From the NCBI GenBank assembly GCA_963790965.1, contig CAWBQO010000003.1:1-64000 (forward strand): 64,000 nt of DNA. Reading direction: 5' to 3'. Positions within the stretch are counted from its first letter, which is position 1. The number at the start of each line of letters is the position of its first letter. A model generated the notes under the pieces. That model had not been told where the DNA came from and searched no databases. It worked only from the letters and a program-made list of their open reading frames with translations. The DNA is from CAWBQO01 sp963790965. Lineage in GTDB: Bacteria > Bacteroidota > Rhodothermia > Rhodothermales > DASSAV01. Made by a program: the position numbers and the translations under genes. Below, one piece after another: positions 7,190 through 16,266 of the stretch.

Positions 7190-10100
7190 ATGAAAACGAC
7201 AGCCGCACTTTCGCTTCTACTGACACTGAGCCTTTCATCGGCGTTCGCGCAGGAGGGGCCTCCGCCGCCCGAGGGTTATGTCGTCCTTCCCACCGCCAGT
7301 GGAGAACTCCGCTACCTCGAGGCGACCGCGGATTCCGACGAGGACGGGATCTCAAACGAACTCGAACTGAACGGCTACCGGTTCGACATCGCTACGGGAG
7401 CCTTGCTGGCCTGTGACCCCGCCGTCGAGACGCCGTGTTTTCAGACCGATCCGACATTGACCACGACGGACGGGGATCCGTACAGCGACTTTATGGAGGT
7501 TACCGGCATCAATATGCCCGGCGATGTGCCGGCACCGTATAACCATCCACTTGTCGCGGCCATGCCCGTCATAGCGGTCGTTCTGAAAGACTATGACGTT
7601 ATTCCGATAACCGAGATCACCAATACGTCCGGCGGCGAGCAGAGCACGTCGTTTACGAACAGCGTGACGACGACCGAGGAAGTAGGCGGCTCCATCGGGT
7701 CATCTTTCTCGCTCAATCCGGCGGAGTTGTTCAAAGTTGAGAGCGAAGTGAACTACTCGGTTTCCGAAGCGCGCATGTCGTCCACAACGAGCACCTTTGG
7801 CACCAACTGGAGCAACAGCCGCGCCGTGAATTCGAGTGAGGCGGCGCGGTTGCGGCTACGCCTTCAGGTCAAGAACATCGGCAGCGCCTCGGCGCTTCGC
7901 GTGCAGCCGACGGTAATCCTTTCGCTTGGAGAAACCCCGATTACCTCCTTCAAGCTCGGCAACGCCGATGCTATTCTCGAGCTGTCGCCGGGCAGCGTAT
8001 ATCCGGCCGGCGGGCAGGCGATCCCAATCGAAGAAGGCGTGCGCGGCGACGGGCAGACGAGCCAGATCAAGATCAGCCTGAGAGATCTCAAGGCGCTCAT
8101 GTCCGGCGCTCCGCTCCGGCTGTCGGTCTCCCAGGTGGATGCCGTAGTCATGCGCTGGAACGTGGCCACGCAGGCGTTCGACAGCGAGGTGCCGTGGCTC
8201 GGATTCGATAGCCAGATTCGCACCTCTTCGCTCTCACTCAAGCTCATCAAAGGCGAGGGCGTGGCGCAGGAGTACCGCCTCTTCGCGGGCAGCCAGGGCT
8301 TCTCGCCGGGATATCGACTGCGGGACCTCCTCGATCGCGTCATGACCGTCGGGCGCGAGGGTGATGTGGACCTCCTCGACGGCGTACCGTACCCGGAGAC
8401 CTGGTTTGCCGCCACTCCCTCTGACGCCCTGATCGAGGCGTGGGTGGCGGCTCAGCGGCCTGCGGGTATGTTGGACGTGGTCGTGCCGCGGAACACATCG
8501 CTCTTCATGCTCACACCGGAGGAAGCCGAAGGCCCGGATGTTCGCTATGCATCTTTTGCGCCGGGCATGAAGAGCATTTACGCGCTTGCGGTGCCTGGTG
8601 CCGGCTTTCCGGTTCAGTCGGCTTCTGCCGAGGTGTTCGTGAAAGGGCAGCCCGTTCGACTGACGCTCGAACGCCCCGACGGCGCGGCCTTCTACTCGAA
8701 CGTCACGCCGCTCGATTCGTCGGCCACGAAGAACCCGGAGGGGTCCTTCGGCCGCGTCACCTTCAAGGACGCGCGCGGGGCCGAGACCAGCGCGGAGCTT
8801 GTGCCTGCACTCTACGCCGGCTGCACCGATGTAAAGGAGAACGAACCGCTCCTGCCGCAGCCTGGCGGGGAGTATCTCGTCTTCTACCAGTCCGACCCCG
8901 ACCGGCCGGTGGAAGTGCACTGCCAGTTCTTCAGCGACGACGGCAAGCTCCTGGAGGAGCCGGTCGAGTCCTACTGGTTCCCCGTAGCCTCCGGTACAGA
9001 CACGCGCTACATTAACGACCTTTCTTTCTTCAACAGGGACGTAGGGGCAGCCGCGTCCGGGTTTCTGGTGATGATGACTACGGATGGCGGCAGGAGTTGG
9101 AGCGAGGCACCGCATTCAGGAAAGGGCGGCTCCAATGGCGTGGCGTTTGCCGACGAGAACACGCTCGTTGCCGTGGGCTTCTTCCGGTCCATCGTCCGGA
9201 GCGCGGACGCGGGAGCCACTTGGACCGAGACGCACGTTGAGGACTGCTGCATTTTCAACAAAGTTGCCTTCGGCGATCCAGCGACCGGACTGGCGGTCGG
9301 CGAAAGCTTGGCGGCAATCTACAGAACGAGCGACGGCGGCATCTCCTGGGAGGCTTTAGATCGCGAGTTGACGATGAGCCATCTTACGGACGTCGTTTTC
9401 CCAGCGCCCACCATCGGCATCATCGTCGGAAGAGCCAGGTCTGCGAGCGGAACCTCCGGAGGGATTATGCGGAGCACCGATGCAGGTCTGTCGTGGGAAG
9501 ACATTCAAAAGACGGATACCAATCCGCTCAGCGCCGTCGCGTTCGCGGACGCTTCCAATGGGCTGGCCGTCGGGTGGTCGGGAAATGCCCAGGACGGCTT
9601 CTCCGGAGTCGTGCTGCGGACCACGGACGGAGGGGTAACCTGGGAGGCTCAGCCTCCGGTGCCCGGTGTAATCCTCAGCGACGTGGCATTCATGGATGAA
9701 CAGGTTGCCTTTGCCGTGGGGCAAGGATCAAACGGCACCGGCGGCGTGATCATTCGCAGCGAGGACGGCGGACGTTCATGGGCACGGCAGAACAGCCGCA
9801 CTGACCTTCGCCTCTTTACCGTTGCTGCCGCCGACGCGAACACGGCTGTGGCGGGAGGCGAGAACGGGGTTCTACTGCGAACGGGGTCGCGAGGAGGAAA
9901 TCCGTCAGTGGTCACGTCGTCCGAGCGGCGCGACCCGGTAGAACTGCCGCAGCAAGTCAGGCTCGATGCCAACTACCCCAACCCCTTCAGCGGAGAGACG
10001 ACCATACCGTTCCGGCTGTCGGGTGCCGTACACGTCCGGGTCGAGGTGTTCGACGTGCTCGGGCGGAAGGTTGCCGGAGTGGCAGACGGCATGTATCCTG

Positions 10101-10213
10101 CCGGCATCCACAGCATCCGGTTCGACGGTGGCCGTCTGACGAGCGGACTCTACCTGTACCGCCTTACGGCCGGTCGCGAGGTATATACGCGAACCATGAT
10201 CGTGCTGAAGTGA
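7190..10213 (+). CDS. Secreted protective-antigen-like pore-forming region fused to propeller and T9SS sorting domain
   Basis: The start at 7190 gives a Sec signal peptide (residues 1-20, ending SSAFAQ). Residues 46-106 match the calcium-binding region of anthrax protective antigen (PA; Binary_toxB family): DSDEDGISNELELNGY and, later, DGDPYSDFMEVTG. Residues 118-355 continue like PA domain 2: NHPLVAAMPVI, a Ser/Thr-rich stretch (about 140-215) where PA has its membrane-inserting hairpin, AARLRLRLQVKNIGSA, LELSPGSVYP and SQIRTSSLSLKLIKG. The PA14 domain and furin site of PA are absent. Residues 545-600 faintly resemble a GON/fibrinogen-type Cys module. About 605-905 carry YCF48/BNR-type repeats with Asp-box motifs (RTSDGGISWEAL, RSTDAGLSWED). 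The last 85 or so residues (LDANYPNPF...GLYLYRLTAG) are a T9SS type A sorting domain. I infer an exported or surface-held pore-former or adhesin; activity is unproven. Confidence 0.85.
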   Translation: MKTTAALSLLLTLSLSSAFAQEGPPPPEGYVVLPTASGELRYLEATADSDEDGISNELELNGYRFDIATGALLACDPAVETPCFQTDPTLTTTDGDPYSDFMEVTGINMPGDVPAPYNHPLVAAMPVIAVVLKDYDVIPITEITNTSGGEQSTSFTNSVTTTEEVGGSIGSSFSLNPAELFKVESEVNYSVSEARMSSTTSTFGTNWSNSRAVNSSEAARLRLRLQVKNIGSASALRVQPTVILSLGETPITSFKLGNADAILELSPGSVYPAGGQAIPIEEGVRGDGQTSQIKISLRDLKALMSGAPLRLSVSQVDAVVMRWNVATQAFDSEVPWLGFDSQIRTSSLSLKLIKGEGVAQEYRLFAGSQGFSPGYRLRDLLDRVMTVGREGDVDLLDGVPYPETWFAATPSDALIEAWVAAQRPAGMLDVVVPRNTSLFMLTPEEAEGPDVRYASFAPGMKSIYALAVPGAGFPVQSASAEVFVKGQPVRLTLERPDGAAFYSNVTPLDSSATKNPEGSFGRVTFKDARGAETSAELVPALYAGCTDVKENEPLLPQPGGEYLVFYQSDPDRPVEVHCQFFSDDGKLLEEPVESYWFPVASGTDTRYINDLSFFNRDVGAAASGFLVMMTTDGGRSWSEAPHSGKGGSNGVAFADENTLVAVGFFRSIVRSADAGATWTETHVEDCCIFNKVAFGDPATGLAVGESLAAIYRTSDGGISWEALDRELTMSHLTDVVFPAPTIGIIVGRARSASGTSGGIMRSTDAGLSWEDIQKTDTNPLSAVAFADASNGLAVGWSGNAQDGFSGVVLRTTDGGVTWEAQPPVPGVILSDVAFMDEQVAFAVGQGSNGTGGVIIRSEDGGRSWARQNSRTDLRLFTVAAADANTAVAGGENGVLLRTGSRGGNPSVVTSSERRDPVELPQQVRLDANYPNPFSGETTIPFRLSGAVHVRVEVFDVLGRKVAGVADGMYPAGIHSIRFDGGRLTSGLYLYRLTAGREVYTRTMIVLK

Positions 10214-10470
10214 CTGCGTGCCACAATCGTTAGCGTACGGCGATGGCTGTATTCGCGCGTCGTAAGCGGGCGATGACGAGGTGACCCGTCCCGATTGAGC
10301 TTTGCGCTGCTAAGGAGGTAAAGCGACTGGAACACAAGCCTCGCTCGCCCGGTGCCCCGCACGGACGGTCTTACTTCAGGTAGTGCGATCGCAAAGGAAC
10401 GATCCGGCGCGAAGGCATTTATGAGGTTGGGATCATTGATCAAACGCGCATCGCAGCGGCTTGTCTCCGC

Positions 10471-11184
10471 ATGAAACTTCAATCAGGATCTGACGCAGTC
10501 GGCACCGAACCGGTAGGATTCGACCCGGGCGACGCAGGTGAAGAACGTGCTGCCGCTCGCGCGGTGCGGCGGATCACGGTCTCGCTCCAGATCCTTCTCT
10601 TGCTGGGTGTGGTGATCGCGCTGTCGCGCGTGCAGTATCTCCCAGCCGCCGCAACGGCAGGTGTACTGGTCGTTACGCTGCTCCCCGCGCTCCTCGGCCG
10701 CCGTTTTCGCGTGAACATCCCCGCCGAGTTCGAGGCTGCTGCAGTGCTGTTCATCTTCGCGTCGCTCTTCCTGGGCGAGGTGCGCAGCTATTATCTGCGT
10801 TTCTGGTGGTGGGACGTTGTGCTCCACACCGCGTCCGGCTTTCTGCTGGGCATCTTCGGCTTTCTGCTCGTCTACGTGCTCAACGAGCGCGAGGACATCG
10901 ATCTGCACATGAAGCCGAGCTTTATCGCGCTCTTCGCCTTCTTCTTTTCGGTGGGGCTTGGCGCGCTGTGGGAAATCTTCGAGTTCGGTATGGACGGCTT
11001 CTTCGGCATGAACATGCAGAAGAGCGGCCTTGTCGACACGATGTGGGACCTTATTGTGGATACGGCCGGCGCAGCAGCGATCGCGGCCCTCGGATACGGC
11101 TACCTGAAAGCTGCCGGAAATGAATCCTTCCTGGCGCGCTGGATAGGTGCCTTCGTTGTAGACAACCCGCGCCTGTTTCGGTAA
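10471..11184 (+). CDS. DUF2238 (YjdF-like) integral membrane protein
   Basis: A 237-residue polytopic membrane protein with about six hydrophobic segments. The family signature is clear: WWWDVVLHTASGFLLGIFGF, then FSVGLGALWEIFEFGMDGFFG and GLVDTMWDLIVDTAGA, which carry conserved acidic and His residues in or near the membrane. The family function is unknown. The first 30 residues are hydrophilic. It stands alone, 257 bases after the PA-like gene, on the same strand; that gap holds only a short GATCATTGATC palindrome. I see no link to its neighbours. Confidence 0.8.
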   Translation: MKLQSGSDAVGTEPVGFDPGDAGEERAAARAVRRITVSLQILLLLGVVIALSRVQYLPAAATAGVLVVTLLPALLGRRFRVNIPAEFEAAAVLFIFASLFLGEVRSYYLRFWWWDVVLHTASGFLLGIFGFLLVYVLNEREDIDLHMKPSFIALFAFFFSVGLGALWEIFEFGMDGFFGMNMQKSGLVDTMWDLIVDTAGAAAIAALGYGYLKAAGNESFLARWIGAFVVDNPRLFR

Positions 11185-11430
11185 ACGGCTTGAGGGGCGG
11201 CGCGATCGCAGCCGCAACCGGACACTTTGCGTCCCTCCGCCGCACGGCCCGCCTTTATTTTAGCACTACCCTGTTAAGGGTCCGTGGGCATCGTACCTTC
11301 TTTCGACGGGCTTTGCATGTTGTAGAGGCGAGCGGGGAGGCGAAAGAGTTTGCGGGCCACGATTGTAAAGCCGGGTGGATGGCGGCGGTGCCGAACGCCC
11401 GTTTGTATCACGCAGAGAATGGGAGGAAAC

Positions 11431-12018
11431 ATGAAAGACCTGACTGAGCTTGTTTGTATCATCGATCGCTCCGGCTCGATGATGTCCATCCGGAACGATG
11501 CGATCGGCGGCTTCAACGCCTTCATCGACGCGCAGCAGGCGATCCCGGGCGATGCGCGCCTCACGCTGGTGCTCTTTGATCACGAGTACGAACTGCAGCT
11601 CGAAGGCGTGGCCCTCACACTTGTCAACCACCTGACGACGGAAACCTACCAGCCCCGGGGCACCACGGCCCTGCTCGACGCCGTCGGACGTACGCTCGAC
11701 GACATCGGCAAGCGCCTCGCGGCCGCGCCTGAGGACGAGCGGCCGAACAAAGTGCTCGTCTGCATCCTCACCGATGGGATGGAGAATGCGTCCAAAGACT
11801 ACTCCCGCGAGCGGGTCCGCGCCATGGTCGAGCACCAGCAGCAGAAGTACGGCTGGGAGTTTCAGTTTCTGGCAGCCAACCAGGATGCGTTTGCAGAGGC
11901 CGGTTCGCTTGGCATCGCCAGCCAAGATGCGGCCTCCTTTGCGCAAGACGCCGCCGGCACCTCCATCGCCTTTTTGCGCATGTCCGAGCGTTCCAGAGCA
12001 ACAAGATTAAGGATATAG
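11431..12018 (+). CDS. VWA-domain protein with intact MIDAS
   Basis: A 195-residue single von Willebrand factor A domain, starting at an ATG 5 bases after GGGAGGAA. The metal-ion-dependent adhesion site is complete: DRSGS at residues 12-16, the Thr in QPRGTTALLDA, and Asp in LTDGMEN. There is no signal peptide, so it is probably cytosolic. Similar stand-alone VWA proteins occur near stress or chaperone-like systems, but no partner (such as a PP2C phosphatase or kinase) is next to it. The C-terminus (SERSRATRLRI) ends abruptly and might be altered by an indel. Function unassigned. Confidence 0.8.
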   Translation: MKDLTELVCIIDRSGSMMSIRNDAIGGFNAFIDAQQAIPGDARLTLVLFDHEYELQLEGVALTLVNHLTTETYQPRGTTALLDAVGRTLDDIGKRLAAAPEDERPNKVLVCILTDGMENASKDYSRERVRAMVEHQQQKYGWEFQFLAANQDAFAEAGSLGIASQDAASFAQDAAGTSIAFLRMSERSRATRLRI

Positions 12019-12288
12019 GGGGCAGAGGCGCACCCTTGCGCACAGCACCTCCCTTAAGTCTGCAGGAAAACAGGCTCGCCCCAAAGGTCAACGAGCGGCA
12101 CCCGGCGCCCGATCGCAGTACCCCCCGTCGATGCGCCACAGGAGAGGCCGCTTGCGAGTCGCCGCGACCGTGGCCGGCGCGACCAGCGAGAGCTTCTATC
12201 CCGTACATTGGCAGGCCATTGAACTAAAGAAAAGCGTTGGACGGTGTGCTGAACGCCTGCGTTTTGCTTGCCTCAACCGCTGCAGAAC

Positions 12289-12314
12289 ACCCCCTTTGTC
12301 CCCCTCAATGGGGA
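12289..12314. repeat. C-rich/G-rich palindromic fragment
   Basis: The sequence runs CCCCCTTTGTCCCCCTC and then AATGGGG, a style of short intergenic repeat seen in many Bacteroidota and Chlorobi-type genomes. A related arrangement lies at 12421-12452 and a third at 16066-16125, so they bracket the restriction-modification gene. Only these copies are visible in the window, so repeat status is inferred from style. Confidence 0.35.
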
Positions 12315-12420
12315 AGTTGCGGCGGCGCGTTGGACACAAATGAGTGCTAATGCCTGAGAGGCCGATGTATTGATAGGACGCGCTTTACGTAGCTGACGGT
12401 ATGGACCAAAGTACCGACGC

Positions 12421-12452
12421 AACCTCCCACTCGAGGGGGATTCGAGGGGTGT
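12421..12452. repeat. Palindromic intergenic fragment around CTCGAG
   Basis: The core ACTCGAGGGGGATTCGAGGG sits between AACCTCCC on the left and GTGTT on the right. It resembles the fragment at 12289 and the outer arms of the element at 16066-16125 (GGTTCCCC...GGGGTGGTT). It is likely a remnant of a dispersed palindromic repeat upstream of the acquired gene. Confidence 0.35.
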
Positions 12453-12584
12453 TAGGCAGCCTTCCTGTCACTTACATAGCCCCGTAAATCTGTGGTGCAT
12501 CCCGTCGGTAGTTTATCGGTAGATAGCCAAGCTTTCTCTTTCGTCAACGGGTTCTTAGGTGCCCACGAACACCCTCTTACACCG

Positions 12585-15500
12585 ATGAGTGCCCCCGCGG
12601 ATTTCATCGCTCGCTGGCAGCAATCTGGAGCCAGCGAGCGCGCCAACTACGCCCTCTTCCTGACCGAGCTTTGCGACCTGCTCGGCGTGGAGCGCCCCGC
12701 CCCGGCGACGGACACCGCCGCCCTTAACCCCTACACCTTCGAGCGGCCCGTCCGCCTCGGCGAGGACGGATCGACGGGCTTCATCGACCTCTACAAGCAG
12801 GGCTGCTTCGTCCTCGAAGCCAAGCAAGGCAGCGACCTCCCCGAACCCACTGAGGCCGAAACGCTCGGCGCGCCCACCCTGCAGCGCCGCCTCGGCACCG
12901 CCCGCCGCGGCACGCCGGGCTGGCAGCACGCCATGCAGGCGGCGAAAGGGCAGGCGTACCGCTACGCCCGCGCGCTGGACGAATGGCCGCCCTTCCTCGT
13001 GGTGGCGGACGTGGGCTACTGCATCGACCTCTACGCCGACTTCTCGCGCCAGGGCAAGGTCTACAGCCCCTTCCCCGACCAGGCGCACCACCGCATCTTC
13101 CTGGGCGAACTCGAAGACGAGGCCGTTCGCGAACGCCTGCGCGCCGTCTTCACGCAGCCGCTCACGCTCGACCCCTCGCTCCGCTCGGCGCGCGCCACGC
13201 GCGAGCTTGCTACGCGCCTTGCGCGCCTTGCCGCAAGCATGGAGGCGGCAGGGCACGCGCCGGACGCCGTGGCGCACTTCCTCATGCGCTGCCTCTTCTC
13301 CATGTTCGCCGAGGATATCGGCCTGCTTCCCGAAGCCTCCTTCACGCTCCTGCTCGAAAGCTACCGCGCGGACGCCGCGCTCGTCGACAAGGGCCTGGCC
13401 CACTTCTGGCGGCTCATGGACACGGGCGGCTTTGCGCCGGAGCTGCGGCAGGACGTGGTGCAGTTCAACGGCGGCCTCTTCCGGGACGCCACGGCCCTTC
13501 CGCTCTCGGAGGCGCAGCTCGGGCTGCTCATCGAGGCCGGACGGGCGGACTGGCACGACGTTGAACCGGCCATCTTCGGCACGCTGCTCGAGCGCGCCCT
13601 CGATCCGGCGGAGCGCCACAGCCTCGGCGCGCACTACACGCCCCGCGCCTACGTCGAGCGCCTCGTCGTGCCGGCCGTCGCCGAGCCGCTGCGGGAGGAG
13701 TGGACCGCCGTGCAGGCCGCCGCCATCCTCAAGGAGTCCGCGGGCGACGAAGCGGGCGCGAGGGACGAACTGGTCGCCTTTCACCGCCGCCTCTGCTCCG
13801 TCCGCGTGCTCGACCCGGCCTGCGGTTCGGGCAACTTCCTTTACGTCACGCTCGAGCACCTGAAGCGCCTGGAGGGCGAGGTCATGGCCGCGATCGAGCA
13901 CTACCCCGGACAAACCGCCCTCGACATGAGCGGCGGCCACACCGTCACGCCCGAGCAGCTTCTCGGACTCGAGGTCAACCCGCGCGCCGCTGCCATTGCC
14001 GACGTGGTCCTCTGGATAGGCTACCTGCAGTGGCACTTCCGCACCCGCGGCCATGCCCGCCGCCTCGATCCGCCGATCCTGCGCGAGTACAAGAACATCC
14101 GGCATCAGGACGCCCTGCTCGACGCGGACGGCGTTGCGCCCTGGCCCGAGGCGGACTTCATCGTCGGCAACCCGCCCTTTATCGGGACGTCCATGATGCG
14201 GCAGGCGCTCGGGGACGCTTACACGGAAAGGCTGCGCAAGGTCTACCGCGACGTGCCGGACTCCGCCGACTTTGTGATGTACTGGTGGCACCGCGCCGCC
14301 GAGAAGGTGCGAAGGGGAGAGGCCGAGCGCTTCGGCTTTATCGCGACCAACAGCCTCCGGCAGACGTTCAACCGCCGCGTCGTGCAGGCGCAAATGGACG
14401 CTGACCCGCCGCTCTCGCTCCTCTTCGCCGTCCCGGATCACCCGTGGGTGGACACCGCCGAAGGAGCCGACGTGCGCATCTCGATGACCGTGGCTGCTCG
14501 CGGCACCGAAGAAGGACGCCTGGTTACGGTCGTCTCCGAAAAGACCGGAGAGTACGAGCGCGACGTAGAGGTATCAGAGCGGAGAGGAAAGATAGCCGCC
14601 AACCTGACCGTCGGGGCTGATGTGGCTGGGACAGAGGCTTTGAAGGCGAACACAGACGTAAGCTGTCCCGGCGTTAAGCTGCACGGCTCAGGCTTTATCG
14701 TCAGCCCGCAGGAGGCCAGTGACCTTGGCCTCGGTCACGTTGATCGGCTTGACAAGCATATTCGTCCGTACCTGAATGGTCGCGACCTGACGGCGAGGCC
14801 AAGGGGCGTCATGGTAATTGACCTCTTCGGATTGGAGGCTGACGTTGTGCGCCGCCGCTTCCCCGAGGTTTATCAGCACGTCTATGAGAACGTCAAGCCT
14901 CAGCGAGACGCGACTGCCAGCAAGAGTTCTACGAAGGACTCGGCTAGCTACGCGCGCGAGTGGTGGCTGTTCGGCAAGACACGAGCGGAACTGCGTTTAG
15001 CCCTAAATGGCCTGCCGCGCTACATCGCCACCGTCGAAACGTCCAAGCACCGGTTCTTTCAGTTCCTCGATGCCTCGATTCTGCCGGACAACAGGCTCAT
15101 CATAGTGGCCTCGGACGACGCATACCTCCTTGGCGTCCTGTCCAGCCACATTCATGTCACGTGGGCGCTTTCTCAGGGTGGCACCCTTGAGGATAGGCCC
15201 GTGTATACGAAAACCCGCTGCTTTGAGACGTTTCCCTTTCCCGATGCCACGGACGAGCACAAGGAAACCATCCGGCGGCTTGCCGAAGAGCTTGACGCCC
15301 ACCGCAAGGCGCGCCTTGCCGCGCATAAGGGCCTCACGATGACCGCCATGTACAACGTTCTCGAAAAGCAACGGGCGGGCGAGGCTCTGACGGCAGCCGA
15401 GCGAAAGGTCCACGAAGAGGGCCTTGTGACGGTGCTCCGAACGCTGCACGACGAGCTTGATGCTGCGGTGGCACGCGCCTATGGCTGGCCGGCGGGACTG

Positions 15501-15875
15501 GCGGAGGCCGAGATCCTGACGCGCCTCGTCGCCCTGAACAGAGAGCGGACGGAAGAAGAGGCTCGCGGGCTGGTGCGCTACTTGCGTCCGGACTACCAGG
15601 CCCGCGGCGAGGCCGTACAGGGCACGCTGCTCGCCGGAGCGGCCGCGGCGAAGAAAGCGAGCGAAGCGCCTATGCCGTGGCCGGACGAGCTGGCCGCGCA
15701 GGTCCAGGCCGTCCAGCGCCTCCTGACGGCCTCGCCGGTGCGCCCCGGGTCGGTGGCGCGCATGTTCGCGCACCGCAAGCTGAGCCCGTCGCGCGTCCAG
15801 CAGGTGGAGCGCGTCCTCGAAGCCCTCGCCGTAATGGGCCTCGCCACAGAGGTGGGCGGCGCGTACGCCGCGTAG
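12585..15875 (+). CDS. MmeI-like single-chain restriction enzyme and adenine methyltransferase (Type IIL/IIG)
   Basis: A 1096-residue protein combining DNA cutting and methylation. The N-terminus has a PD-(D/E)XK nuclease motif with the MmeI spacing: Asp68 (GFIDLYK) and Glu78-Ala-Lys80 (FVLEAKQ). A helical linker follows. The N6-adenine methyltransferase part begins at AHYTPRAYVERLVVP, with SAM motif VLDPACGSGNFLY and catalytic NPPF in DFIVGNPPFIG. A target-recognition region (about residues 700-900, with YLNGRDLT and LPRYIATVETSKHRFFQF) and a helical C-terminus complete the MmeI order. No separate methyltransferase or specificity gene is needed. The ATG at 12585 gives homology from the first residues. 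Base use around 14500-15200 looks less GC-rich than the rest. Repeat debris and a tRNA gene flank it, suggesting horizontal gain. Confidence 0.88.
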   Translation: MSAPADFIARWQQSGASERANYALFLTELCDLLGVERPAPATDTAALNPYTFERPVRLGEDGSTGFIDLYKQGCFVLEAKQGSDLPEPTEAETLGAPTLQRRLGTARRGTPGWQHAMQAAKGQAYRYARALDEWPPFLVVADVGYCIDLYADFSRQGKVYSPFPDQAHHRIFLGELEDEAVRERLRAVFTQPLTLDPSLRSARATRELATRLARLAASMEAAGHAPDAVAHFLMRCLFSMFAEDIGLLPEASFTLLLESYRADAALVDKGLAHFWRLMDTGGFAPELRQDVVQFNGGLFRDATALPLSEAQLGLLIEAGRADWHDVEPAIFGTLLERALDPAERHSLGAHYTPRAYVERLVVPAVAEPLREEWTAVQAAAILKESAGDEAGARDELVAFHRRLCSVRVLDPACGSGNFLYVTLEHLKRLEGEVMAAIEHYPGQTALDMSGGHTVTPEQLLGLEVNPRAAAIADVVLWIGYLQWHFRTRGHARRLDPPILREYKNIRHQDALLDADGVAPWPEADFIVGNPPFIGTSMMRQALGDAYTERLRKVYRDVPDSADFVMYWWHRAAEKVRRGEAERFGFIATNSLRQTFNRRVVQAQMDADPPLSLLFAVPDHPWVDTAEGADVRISMTVAARGTEEGRLVTVVSEKTGEYERDVEVSERRGKIAANLTVGADVAGTEALKANTDVSCPGVKLHGSGFIVSPQEASDLGLGHVDRLDKHIRPYLNGRDLTARPRGVMVIDLFGLEADVVRRRFPEVYQHVYENVKPQRDATASKSSTKDSASYAREWWLFGKTRAELRLALNGLPRYIATVETSKHRFFQFLDASILPDNRLIIVASDDAYLLGVLSSHIHVTWALSQGGTLEDRPVYTKTRCFETFPFPDATDEHKETIRRLAEELDAHRKARLAAHKGLTMTAMYNVLEKQRAGEALTAAERKVHEEGLVTVLRTLHDELDAAVARAYGWPAGLAEAEILTRLVALNRERTEEEARGLVRYLRPDYQARGEAVQGTLLAGAAAAKKASEAPMPWPDELAAQVQAVQRLLTASPVRPGSVARMFAHRKLSPSRVQQVERVLEALAVMGLATEVGGAYAA

Positions 15876-16065
15876 GGGAAGGCAGGTACGGGGTGAGCAT
15901 CGAAACCGTCAAGGCAACGTGCCCCGGCGGAAAGGAGACTGTACGTAAATGCTACTACAGTTCAATACAACCCCATTAATCAAGGCGGACCTCAATCCCG
16001 ACCCGGCTCACACAACGCTCTTCTCTGATCGGCTGCGCTACAAAGTATTATAAAATAGCGACGTA

Positions 16066-16125
16066 GGTTCCCCTCCTGGACAAGCCTGCCCTGAGCTTGC
16101 CGAAAGGGAGGGGCAGGGGTGGTTG
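16066..16125. repeat. Palindromic intergenic repeat element
   Basis: Outer arms GGTTCCCCTCCT (16066-16077) and AGGGAGGGGCAGGGG (16105-16119) can pair imperfectly. The centre, CCTGCCCTGAGCTTGCC (16085-16101), looks like a widely dispersed short repeat found in many bacterial genomes. It probably marks repeat-mediated insertion next to the restriction-modification gene. Only one copy is in the window. Confidence 0.45.
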
Positions 16126-16266
16126 ATCGCCGACGCGCCGTCAACCTCAACAAACAAGGCACTGGCACCCGACGCAGAAATATATACACGGGCTCGTCCA
16201 GTGGGGAAGTAAGCTTCCCTGCCATATTTGAACGGTTTTTAGGGTAGTCCGGTTAGATGTGGTGTA

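Larger units (their letters stand above)
12019..12584. other. Intergenic region with repeat-like debris before the MmeI-like gene
   Basis: About 570 bases without a convincing gene. It holds two C-rich/G-rich palindromic fragments (listed separately) and otherwise unremarkable sequence that looks lower in GC than the flanking genes towards its right end. The reading frame of the following gene stays open back to 12492, but that part shows no homology. I see no integrase, transposase or attachment site. Confidence 0.6.

Noticed and set aside
11431..12018. Linking the VWA protein with the MoxR ATPase as one system
   Set aside because: MoxR-VWA pairs are known, but these two genes are about 19 kb apart with unrelated genes between.
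12555..14441. Minus-strand open frame of 628 codons opposite the MmeI-like gene
   Set aside because: Arg/Glu-rich antisense reading of a high-GC gene with clear nuclease and methyltransferase motifs.
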